DNA of 64,000 nt, taken from the NCBI RefSeq assembly GCF_005281615.1, contig NZ_SZZM01000001.1:654496-718495 (forward strand). Direction: 5' to 3'. Made by a program: the position numbers and the translations under genes. Shown piece by piece: positions 35,575 through 42,344 of this stretch (positions within the stretch are counted from its first letter, which is position 1; each line of letters opens with the position of its first letter). The notes under the pieces are model-generated. The model was not told the DNA's origin, ran no database searches, and saw only the letters and a list, made by a program, of their open reading frames with translations. Source of the stretch: Rhodoligotrophos defluvii (GTDB taxonomy: Bacteria; Pseudomonadota; Alphaproteobacteria; Rhizobiales; Im1).

Positions 35575-36474
35575 ATGAGCAAGATCATGGTTCCAACCAT
35601 CACCAGCGACGGCGGGCTGTCGCGGTATCTCCAGGAGATCCGCAAGTTCCCGATGCTGAAGCCCGAGCAGGAGTTCATGCTCGCCAAGCGCTGGCGCGAA
35701 ACCGGCGACAGCGAGGCGGCTCACAAGCTCGTGACCAGCCATCTGCGCCTCGTGGCGAAGATCGCCATGGGCTATCGCGGTTACGGCCTGCCGGTCTCCG
35801 AGATCGTCTCCGAAGGCAATGTCGGTCTCATGCAGGCCGTGAAGCGGTTCGATCCCGATAAGGGCTTCCGACTCGCTACGTATGCCATGTGGTGGATCCG
35901 CGCCTCGATACAAGAGTTCATCCTGCGCTCGTGGAGCCTCGTGAAGATGGGCACCACGGCCAGCCAGAAGAAGCTGTTCTTTAACCTGAGAAAGGTGAAG
36001 GGCCAGATCCAGGCGCTGGAGGAAGGTGACCTCAACCCGGATCAGGTGTCGGAGATCGCCACCCGCCTCGGCGTGCCGGAGGAGGACGTCATCTCCATGA
36101 ATCGGCGCCTGTCGGGCGATGCATCACTGAACGCGCCCTTGCGCGCGGAGTCTGAAGGCGAGTGGCAGGATTGGCTGGTGGACGAAGAGGCCAACCAGGA
36201 AACGAAGCTTGCTGACCTGGAAGAGATGACGGTCCGCCAAGGGCTGCTGGCCCGCGCCATGGACAAGCTGAATGAGCGCGAGCGTCGCATCTTCGAAGCG
36301 CGCAGGCTGTCCGACGAGCCGCTGACCCTTGAGGATCTGTCTCGGGAGTTCGGCGTGTCGCGGGAACGGATCAGGCAGATCGAGGTCCGCGCCTTTGAAA
36401 AGGTGCAGAAGGCGGTGCGCAACGAGGCCCAGGCGGCGCTTGCCGCGCCGGCCGGCACAGGCGCTCTGGCCTAA
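35575..36474 (+). CDS. rpoH: Heat-shock sigma factor sigma-32
   Basis: A 299-residue sigma factor. Region 2 includes LRLVAKIAMGYRGYGLPVSE and FRLATYAMWWIRASIQEFI; the RpoH box reads QKKLFFNLRKVK; region 4 ends with SREFGVSRERIRQIEVRAFE. The RpoH box separates it from housekeeping sigma factors. It directs RNA polymerase to heat-shock promoters. AAGGGGGACAGA precedes the ATG. It is followed by a clear intrinsic terminator. The 147 bases upstream should hold its promoter, which I could not identify by eye. Confidence 0.96.
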   Translation: MSKIMVPTITSDGGLSRYLQEIRKFPMLKPEQEFMLAKRWRETGDSEAAHKLVTSHLRLVAKIAMGYRGYGLPVSEIVSEGNVGLMQAVKRFDPDKGFRLATYAMWWIRASIQEFILRSWSLVKMGTTASQKKLFFNLRKVKGQIQALEEGDLNPDQVSEIATRLGVPEEDVISMNRRLSGDASLNAPLRAESEGEWQDWLVDEEANQETKLADLEEMTVRQGLLARAMDKLNERERRIFEARRLSDEPLTLEDLSREFGVSRERIRQIEVRAFEKVQKAVRNEAQAALAAPAGTGALA

Positions 36475-36520
36475 GATCCGCAACCGGCAGCAGGCCCGCT
36501 GCCGAACGACAAATACGGAG

Positions 36521-36556
36521 AAGCGCAGGCCATTCATGGTCTGCGCTTTTTCTTTT
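36521..36556 (+). terminator. Rho-independent terminator of rpoH
   Basis: AAGCGCAG pairs with CTGCGCTT, extended by GCC and GGT pairs, around the loop ATTCAT, and is followed by TTTTTCTTTT. It lies about 50 bases after the rpoH stop. Confidence 0.9.
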
Positions 36557-36637
36557 GGGGCTTGTCTCTCAGGTGGCATTTGGTAGACATCCGACCCGCG
36601 ATATGAAGCGCGCAGATCCTCTCGAAGGGATGGATCA

Positions 36638-37579
36638 ATGACCGATAACGGCACCGAAAAGCCCTCTGCCGCCGCCCGCAAGACGCCCCCGAAACCGGTG
36701 AGGCCTGCAAGCAGAGCAGCCGCCAAACCATCTGAAGCAAAGGCGGCCAAGCGCCCGTCTCGCGCTAAAGAAAAGGCCGTCTCGGCGAAGGCCAAAGTGG
36801 AATCCTCGTCGAAATTGATTGACGAGAGGATACAGGAGCTTGGCGACTGGCGAGGCAAGACACTCCAGAGAATACGCGAGATCATGAAGGAAGCAGATCC
36901 GGAGATTATCGAGGAGTGGAAATGGGAAACCCCCGTCTGGTCTCGCAATGGTCTTATCTGTACGGGTGAAGCCTACAAGAATACCGTCAAGATGACCTTT
37001 GCCAAGGGAGCGTCCCTGAAGGATCCTTCGCGCCTATTCAACGCCAGTCTCGAGGGAAAAGTCAGGCGGGCCATCGACATTCGTGAGGGTGACAAGCTCA
37101 ACGAAAAAGCCCTCAAGAACCTCATTCGTGAAGCCGTTGCGCTAAACCTCGGGAGCAAGAGTCCTTCCCAGGCTGAAAAACCGGTCCTCCTCACAGGCGG
37201 GAATCCTCAGATCCCCAAGGGCGACGGCGACGCCCCCGTGCAGGCCTATATCGCGGCCATGCCGGGCTGGAAGAGCGATATCGGGCGCCGCCTCGATGCG
37301 CTCATCGAGCGCACCGTCCCTGGCGTGCGCAAGGCGGTGAAATGGAACTCGCCCCTCTACGGGATCGAGGGCCAGGGATGGTTCCTCGGCATCCACTGCT
37401 TCACGAAATACATCAAGCTGGCTTTCTTCCGCGGCGCATCGCTGCAACCGGTCCCGCCGGTCGAGTCCAAGGACAAGAACACGCGCTATTTCCACATCCA
37501 CGAGGGCGACCGGCTCGATGAGGAGCGCCTGGCGCGTTGGATCAAGCAGGCATCGCAGCTGCCCGGCTGGATTCCGTAG
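36638..37579 (+). CDS. Tandem DUF1801-domain protein with basic N-terminal tail
   Basis: A 313-residue protein in three parts. Residues 1-58 are a Lys/Ala/Pro-rich disordered tail resembling histone H1. Residues about 60-172 and 195-313 are two copies of a DUF1801/YdhG-type domain; the shared patterns are IEEWKWETPVWSRNGLICTG against VRKAVKWNSPLYGIEGQGWF, KNTVKMTFAKGASL against KYIKLAFFRGASL, and IREGDKLNEKAL against IHEGDRLDEERL. The function of the family is unknown; some members are near stress genes. It stands alone after the rpoH terminator. Confidence 0.8.
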   Translation: MTDNGTEKPSAAARKTPPKPVRPASRAAAKPSEAKAAKRPSRAKEKAVSAKAKVESSSKLIDERIQELGDWRGKTLQRIREIMKEADPEIIEEWKWETPVWSRNGLICTGEAYKNTVKMTFAKGASLKDPSRLFNASLEGKVRRAIDIREGDKLNEKALKNLIREAVALNLGSKSPSQAEKPVLLTGGNPQIPKGDGDAPVQAYIAAMPGWKSDIGRRLDALIERTVPGVRKAVKWNSPLYGIEGQGWFLGIHCFTKYIKLAFFRGASLQPVPPVESKDKNTRYFHIHEGDRLDEERLARWIKQASQLPGWIP

Positions 37580-37634
37580 GGCCGGCAGACTGGCACGCGC
37601 TTGCGATGATCCAGCACCCGCCAGTCGCGGTTCC

Positions 37635-38036
37635 TCACGAACAGTAGCTATCCACGCGCAACCAAGACGCGTCTTCCAGCTGCGGAGGCACACTTCCAAA
37701 CCAGTATGAAGCCGCCTGAGTAGTGGTATAGTCCATTTCTATTCTCACATGGCCACGTCCACAATCCTCATTATCGTGAATTTCCGGATATTTCTCACGC
37801 AAGACTGAATACATTTTCTTCAGTGAGTGCGCTTCGCTGAGGGGATAGAATCGAATTTCATTGACATATTCACGCGATCTGCTGGAAACATCTTGCGTTT
37901 GGCGTGCAACCCGAAGGGTGCCATGAGTGAGATCGCCAGTCGCATCCCTGGTATTCTCTTCTCTGTGAGCCAAGTGCAGCATGCAGCGAGCACCCCGAAC
38001 CCCAGCCTCTGTCGATAAGACGAGCTTGCTTGCCAT
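37635..38036 (-). CDS. Small protein of unknown function in a low-GC patch
   Basis: A 133-residue protein with no recognised domain. The C-terminal half (residues about 55-130) looks folded: EIRFYPLSEAHSLKKMYSVL, then KYPEIHDNEDCGRGHVRIEM. GGAGAAAGCG lies directly before the ATG at 38036, a good ribosome binding site. The DNA is visibly richer in A and T than its neighbours. It resembles the next gene in general pattern (strand, helix, FP/YP, acidic and Cys-containing turn, HV/QV strand), so the two may be paralogues. Confidence 0.55.
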   Translation of the reverse strand: MASKLVLSTEAGVRGARCMLHLAHREENTRDATGDLTHGTLRVARQTQDVSSRSREYVNEIRFYPLSEAHSLKKMYSVLREKYPEIHDNEDCGRGHVRIEMDYTTTQAASYWFGSVPPQLEDASWLRVDSYCS

Positions 38037-38150
38037 CGCTTTCTCCGTCGTTCGGCTTCAACATCCCGATGCTCTGCGACGGCAGAAACACGCGCCTTAC
38101 GGCCAATCTGAGTTGATTTTCTGATCAGTCCATGTCGACGTGCTCAATTG

Positions 38151-38597
38151 TCATCCAACGCCATACTGGGCCTCGACTTGCATAGGGGTTGCTGATGACC
38201 AGTATTCTTCGGCATTGATCCAACAATAACCGGCAATGTCGGCCGGAATTTCTTCGATAGGCCCATCGTGGGACTCGGAAACGCGCTGAGGTGAAAACGC
38301 AATGTAGACTTGGGTTTGCTTGCACTCCGAGGTCTCGCATTCTGGAAAGTAGGCACGCATCTTTTGGATCACGGCTTGTACCGTTTCGGGCAGATTCGAT
38401 TCGCCCAGTGCGAAGGCGCTGAGATGAACACTCGTCTTGCTTGACCCATCAGCGATTTCGGTGGTGGTCAGGGTCACGGCCACGCTCCTCGCCTTATCGC
38501 TCGCTGCGAGGGCGGATCCGGACTGGCACGGTTTGGAACCCGCAATTGCTCTTAGCGAGGGTACGGCGGCTGGCTCTTGGGTCTCGGTGCTCGTCAT
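38151..38597 (-). CDS. Small protein of unknown function, possible paralogue of the next gene
   Basis: A 148-residue protein. The middle part (SKTSVHLSAFALGESNLPET, then IQKMRAYFPECETSECKQTQ) has the same order of elements as the 133-residue protein downstream. The C-terminal part (DIAGYCWINAEEYWSS) is rich in aromatic residues. No signal peptide or membrane segment is seen. The ribosome binding site is weak (GGACAAGC). Composition is lower in GC than the surroundings, which suggests transfer. It lies 114 bases upstream of its possible paralogue on the same strand. Confidence 0.5.
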   Translation of the reverse strand: MTSTETQEPAAVPSLRAIAGSKPCQSGSALAASDKARSVAVTLTTTEIADGSSKTSVHLSAFALGESNLPETVQAVIQKMRAYFPECETSECKQTQVYIAFSPQRVSESHDGPIEEIPADIAGYCWINAEEYWSSATPMQVEAQYGVG

Positions 38598-38909
38598 AAA
38601 AGCTTGTCCATTGCTAATCTATCCTAGGACGCGCAACCTCCGGGCGCCATGCGGCCGATATGAGGTTTTTCGAGGCCGAATTTGTGTTGCCACCGGCGCC
38701 CGAGGCCCGCGCACAACCATTGCCAAACCTTGGCGGAAAGAATTCGTCGGCGATCCAGGATTGCCCCTTGAACTCCGCCGTGAACGGCGCGATATCAGCG
38801 CATCCGGGTTGGAACGGCGCGGCAGTTGCCTCCGGCGTGCAGGACGCGAAGTCTGGCCGCTGCATCGACGTGAGAAGGCTTGCGTTGGCGGTCCCGTGGA
38901 GCGCGGTTG
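38598..38909. other. Stretch without a confident gene
   Basis: About 310 bases between the small unknown gene and the GNAT-C39 gene. A 102-codon minus-strand frame (38614-38922) and a plus-strand frame overlap here. Neither has a ribosome binding site or a recognisable domain, so I do not call a gene. The promoter of the GNAT-C39/ligase operon is expected here. Confidence 0.4.
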
Positions 38910-40067
38910 ATGAGCATCGCAATGACGTCGATACAGGCTTCGTCAGGCCGCGAGCCCTCGGCTATTTCGCTGCGCCTTGCAGAACCCTCGGATATTCCCG
39001 TGCTCGTCGCTCTCGAGAATGCCGTCTTCGAGACGGACCGGATCAGCGCGCGCAGCTTCAAGGACTTTCTGCGTTCCGATTCAGCCGTGGTCAAGGTGGC
39101 CGAGTTGAATGGCAGGGTGGCCGGCTATGGGATCGTTCTTTTTCGACGCACTACATCCGTCGCCCGGGTCTATTCCATTGCGGTTGCGCCATTCGCGCGC
39201 GGCCGCAAGATCGGTGAGCATCTGATGCGGGCGCTGGAGGCCTGCGCGACGGAACGCGACGCGCTGTTCATGCGCCTCGAGGTCCGGCCCGACAACCACG
39301 CTGCCATCGCGCTGTATCAGCGCCTCGGCTATCGTGCCTTCGGCCGCTTCCTTGATTACTATGGCGACCATTCCGATGCCTTGCGCTTCGAGAAATCGCT
39401 GCTCTCGCACGCGCCGACCATCGTGCGTCAGGTGCCCTACTATCCCCAGAGCACCGATTTCACGTGTGGCCCGGCGGCAATGATGATGGCCCTGGCGGGT
39501 GCCGGCGCCCCTGTCGAGTTCAGCAAGCGCTTCGAGATCGGGCTGTGGCGGCAGTCCACCACCATCTTCATGACCTCCGGCCCGGGTGGATGCGAGCCTT
39601 TGGGCATGGCCGTTACGCTCGCCTGCATGGGACTGAAGACGGCTGTTTATGTCAGCAACACCGGACCGTTGTTCCTGGACGGCGTGCGCTCGCAATGGAA
39701 GCGCGACGTCATGATAACCGTCCAGGAAGAGTTTCAGGAGCAAGCTCGCGCCTTGGGCGTGCCGGTGCATTATCGGCCGCTGAGCATGACGGAGCTTCGC
39801 GAAGCGCTGAAGCGTGGGGCCTGCGTGATCGTGCTGGTTAGCGCCTATCGCATGTATCATGAGCGCTCGCCCCACTGGATCCTGGCCTATGACTGCGATG
39901 ACAGCTACGTTTTCGCCCACGATCCCTGGGTCGACCCCGAGAGCTATGAAATTCCAGCCTCCAAGGCGGCCGTGGCGATTCCGGTCAAGGAGTTCGAGCG
40001 AATGAGTGTTTATGGCAAGTCGCGCCTAAGGGCAGCCGTGATCGTGGAGCCTGTCGAGCACAGATGA
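38910..40067 (+). CDS. Fusion: GNAT acetyltransferase with C39-like peptidase
   Basis: A 385-residue protein. Residues about 20-165 form a GNAT domain of the RimI type (VYSIAVAPFARGRKIGEHLM is the acetyl-CoA loop, followed by LEVRPDNHAAIALYQRLGY). Residues about 175-385 form a papain-like C39-family domain, with the catalytic Cys in QSTDFTCGPAAMMMALAG, the His in SPHWILAYDCDD and the Asp in FAHDPWVDPE. No membrane segments are present. The ATG at 38910 has GGAG upstream. The gene overlaps the RimK-like ligase gene as ATGA. The natural substrate is unknown; a peptide made by the ligase is a reasonable guess. Confidence 0.88.
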   Translation: MSIAMTSIQASSGREPSAISLRLAEPSDIPVLVALENAVFETDRISARSFKDFLRSDSAVVKVAELNGRVAGYGIVLFRRTTSVARVYSIAVAPFARGRKIGEHLMRALEACATERDALFMRLEVRPDNHAAIALYQRLGYRAFGRFLDYYGDHSDALRFEKSLLSHAPTIVRQVPYYPQSTDFTCGPAAMMMALAGAGAPVEFSKRFEIGLWRQSTTIFMTSGPGGCEPLGMAVTLACMGLKTAVYVSNTGPLFLDGVRSQWKRDVMITVQEEFQEQARALGVPVHYRPLSMTELREALKRGACVIVLVSAYRMYHERSPHWILAYDCDDSYVFAHDPWVDPESYEIPASKAAVAIPVKEFERMSVYGKSRLRAAVIVEPVEHR

Positions 40068-41539
40068 GCTGGCTAATTCTCGTCGACCAGAACCGCGACT
40101 TCGCCAATGCCGACACGCCGCACAAGGTGATGACCTCGCGGGATTATCTTTCCCGGCCCAATCTCTTCGGCGAAATGAAGCCGAAGATCATCAATCTCGC
40201 GCGCAACTACTCCTATCAAGCCACCGGCTATTATTGTTCGTTGCTGGCGGAAGCGCGCGGACATCGCATCATACCGTCCGTCGAGACCATGGTGGAGCTG
40301 TCCAAGAAAACGCTCTACAAGCACGCGCTCCCTGAGCTGGAGGACACGCTCAATCGCTGTATGGAAAAAAGCAACGGGCACGGCGGACCCAGAACTGTTC
40401 CGGACGAAATCCTGGTCTGTTTCGGCCTGACGGTGGATCAGAACCTCAGCGCCTTCGGACGGCTGCTGTTCGACTGGTTTCGCGCCCCCATTCTGCGGGT
40501 CCAGCTGGAGCAGAACGGCCAGCCCACCCCGAAGCGGATAAAGAAGATCGGCTTGGAGTCGGCAAGCACCCTCAAAGGTAACGAGAACGACTTCCTCCGG
40601 CAGGCACTGGATGCCTATACCCGGCGCGCCTGGCGGGAGGCCAAGACCCGCGTGCCGGCGAAATATGCCCTGGCCGTGCTGTATGATCCGCAGGAGCGGC
40701 TGGCCCCCTCCAAGGAGACCTCGCTCAAGTATTTCGCGAAGGTGGCGGAGAAGCACGGGGTGGAGGTGGCACCGATTACCAAAGGCGACCTTGACCGGCT
40801 TGCAGAGTTCGACGCCCTGTTCATTCGCGAGACCACCTCGATCGACAACCACACCTACCGCTTCGCCAGACGGGCCCAGCAGGAAGGTATGCCGGTCATC
40901 GACGATCCGCAGTCCATGATCCGCTGCACCAACAAGGTTTATTTGGCGGAGCTGTTGACCGCGCACAAGCTGCCGACCCCGAAGACAGTGATCGTGCAGA
41001 ACATCCGCCAGGCGGATGAGTTGCCGGACCAGCTCGGTTGGCCCGTGGTCTTGAAAATACCGGATGGGTCGTTCAGCCGAGGCGTGTTCAAGACCGAGAG
41101 CCCTGACGCCTTGCGTGAGAAGATCAAGAGCCTGCTTGAGGAATCCGATCTGCTCATCGCCCAGGAATACGTGCCGACCGCCTTTGACTGGCGCATCGGC
41201 GTACTCGGCGGCGAGCCGCTCTTCGCCTGCCAGTACATGATGGCACCCCACCACTGGCAGATCGTCAAGCACGAGCCGGGAAAGGCGCCGGACGAAGGCA
41301 AGTTCAAGTCATTTCCGGTGAGCGAGGTGCCGGAGGCGGTCATGAAGACAGCTGTGGCGGCAGCGCGGCTGATCGGCGACGGCCTGTATGGCGTCGATCT
41401 CAAGCAGACGGAACACGGCCTCTACATCATCGAGGTGAACGATAACCCGGACCTCAACCACGGTATCGAAGATCTCGCCGAGAAGGACGCAATCTGGGAC
41501 AAGCTGATCAGCTGGTTCGTCACCAGGCTGGAGGCTTGA
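40064..41539 (+). CDS. RimK-like ATP-grasp ligase with N-terminal RLAN-type domain
   Basis: A 491-residue protein. Residues about 1-190 look like the RimK-like N-terminal (RLAN) domain (SWLILVDQNRDFANADTPHK, GYYCSLLAEARGHRIIPSVE). The C-terminal ATP-grasp domain has VVLKIPDGSFSRGVF, LLIAQEYVPTAFDWRIGVLG and the metal-binding IIEVNDNPDLNHG. Such enzymes join an amino acid to a carboxylate through an acyl phosphate. It is coupled by ATGA to the GNAT-C39 gene. Unlike ribosomal RimK it is long, and no ribosomal protein gene is nearby. The product is unknown. Confidence 0.9.
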   Translation: MSWLILVDQNRDFANADTPHKVMTSRDYLSRPNLFGEMKPKIINLARNYSYQATGYYCSLLAEARGHRIIPSVETMVELSKKTLYKHALPELEDTLNRCMEKSNGHGGPRTVPDEILVCFGLTVDQNLSAFGRLLFDWFRAPILRVQLEQNGQPTPKRIKKIGLESASTLKGNENDFLRQALDAYTRRAWREAKTRVPAKYALAVLYDPQERLAPSKETSLKYFAKVAEKHGVEVAPITKGDLDRLAEFDALFIRETTSIDNHTYRFARRAQQEGMPVIDDPQSMIRCTNKVYLAELLTAHKLPTPKTVIVQNIRQADELPDQLGWPVVLKIPDGSFSRGVFKTESPDALREKIKSLLEESDLLIAQEYVPTAFDWRIGVLGGEPLFACQYMMAPHHWQIVKHEPGKAPDEGKFKSFPVSEVPEAVMKTAVAAARLIGDGLYGVDLKQTEHGLYIIEVNDNPDLNHGIEDLAEKDAIWDKLISWFVTRLEA

Positions 41540-41568
41540 GTGCGGCGCCTTTGCCGCGCAATCGCTGT

Positions 41569-42213
41569 CTACCGCCCGCTGCGCGGACCCGGCCAGCGCC
41601 GCGGCACCGGAAATTCCGTGATGTCAGGTGGCGTTATCGCCGGAGCACCAGCCGGTTCGACCGCCTGGCCCCGAGCTGGTTGCGCTGAAGTGGCCCGTTC
41701 GGGCGTTGCCGGGCTGGCAGTCAGCTTGATTTCATAGAGCGCCCATCCACGGTCCGCCTCATAATTGAAGGCCAGCTCGAAGCTCACCTGAACCGTTTGG
41801 CCCGTCAGCGTGCCGGCCAAACTCAGCCGCCCTTTCCGGTCGACGACCGGCGCCCGCGAGAAGGATATGGGGCTGTTGGTCAGGGCCGTCAGATTCATGC
41901 CGCTGAGCCGCCAGCCCTTGAAGATCTCCGCTAGCTGCTCCGCTGAGTTGGCATCTTGGAAGTGCTGCGAGGCGAGCTGCCGGAGGACCGTATAGTTCCC
42001 GGTGCGGTTCGCCTGGTCCACCGCGATCAAGGTCGCGCGGATAAGAGCGAGGATTTCGCCGCTGGCCGGAGGGCGCTGCGGCTGATCCAAGCCGCTCGCC
42101 GCCGCTGTGACCGTCGGGGAGGCGGCCACTGGCTCTGCCGTCGGAACCAGCAACAGGGAGAGCGCTACGCCGGCACGGGCAACGGCAGCAGTTTTTCTAC
42201 GCAATGTACGCAT
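41569..42213 (-). CDS. Secreted protein of unknown function, NTF2-like core
   Basis: A 214-residue protein with a signal peptide (ARAGVALSLLLVPTAEPVAA). The core (residues about 50-165: EILALIRATLIAVDQANRTG, FQDANSAEQLAEIFKGWRLS, VQVSFELAFNYEADRGWALY) has the helix-then-sheet order of NTF2/SnoaL-like domains. The C-terminal 45 residues are Pro/Ala-rich and probably disordered. GAGGTTGTAAA precedes the ATG. It is convergent with the ligase gene; a link to the adhesin gene upstream on the same strand is possible but a terminator lies between them. Confidence 0.65.
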   Translation of the reverse strand: MRTLRRKTAAVARAGVALSLLLVPTAEPVAASPTVTAAASGLDQPQRPPASGEILALIRATLIAVDQANRTGNYTVLRQLASQHFQDANSAEQLAEIFKGWRLSGMNLTALTNSPISFSRAPVVDRKGRLSLAGTLTGQTVQVSFELAFNYEADRGWALYEIKLTASPATPERATSAQPARGQAVEPAGAPAITPPDITEFPVPRRWPGPRSGR

Positions 42214-42285
42214 TTTACAACCTCAAGGCACGAACTCGCCATAAGGTTGCATTGCGGTGAAAAAATGTCGGCGTCAGACCGGTCG

Positions 42286-42316
42286 AAAATGCCGGACTGC
42301 GCACAAACAGTCCGGC
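42286..42316 (-). terminator. Terminator of the adhesin gene
   Basis: On the minus strand GCCGGACTG and CAGTCCGGC form a 9-base stem around an 8-base loop, followed by ATTTTCG. It lies 29 bases after the stop of the adhesin gene. Confidence 0.7.
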
Positions 42317-42344
42317 ACCGGATCCAAAGATAAGTCATCCCGCT

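Noticed and set aside
38614-38922. 102-codon minus-strand frame upstream of the GNAT-C39 gene
   Set aside because: No ribosome site, overlaps the start of the convincing plus-strand gene, and no recognisable domain; left as undecided stretch.
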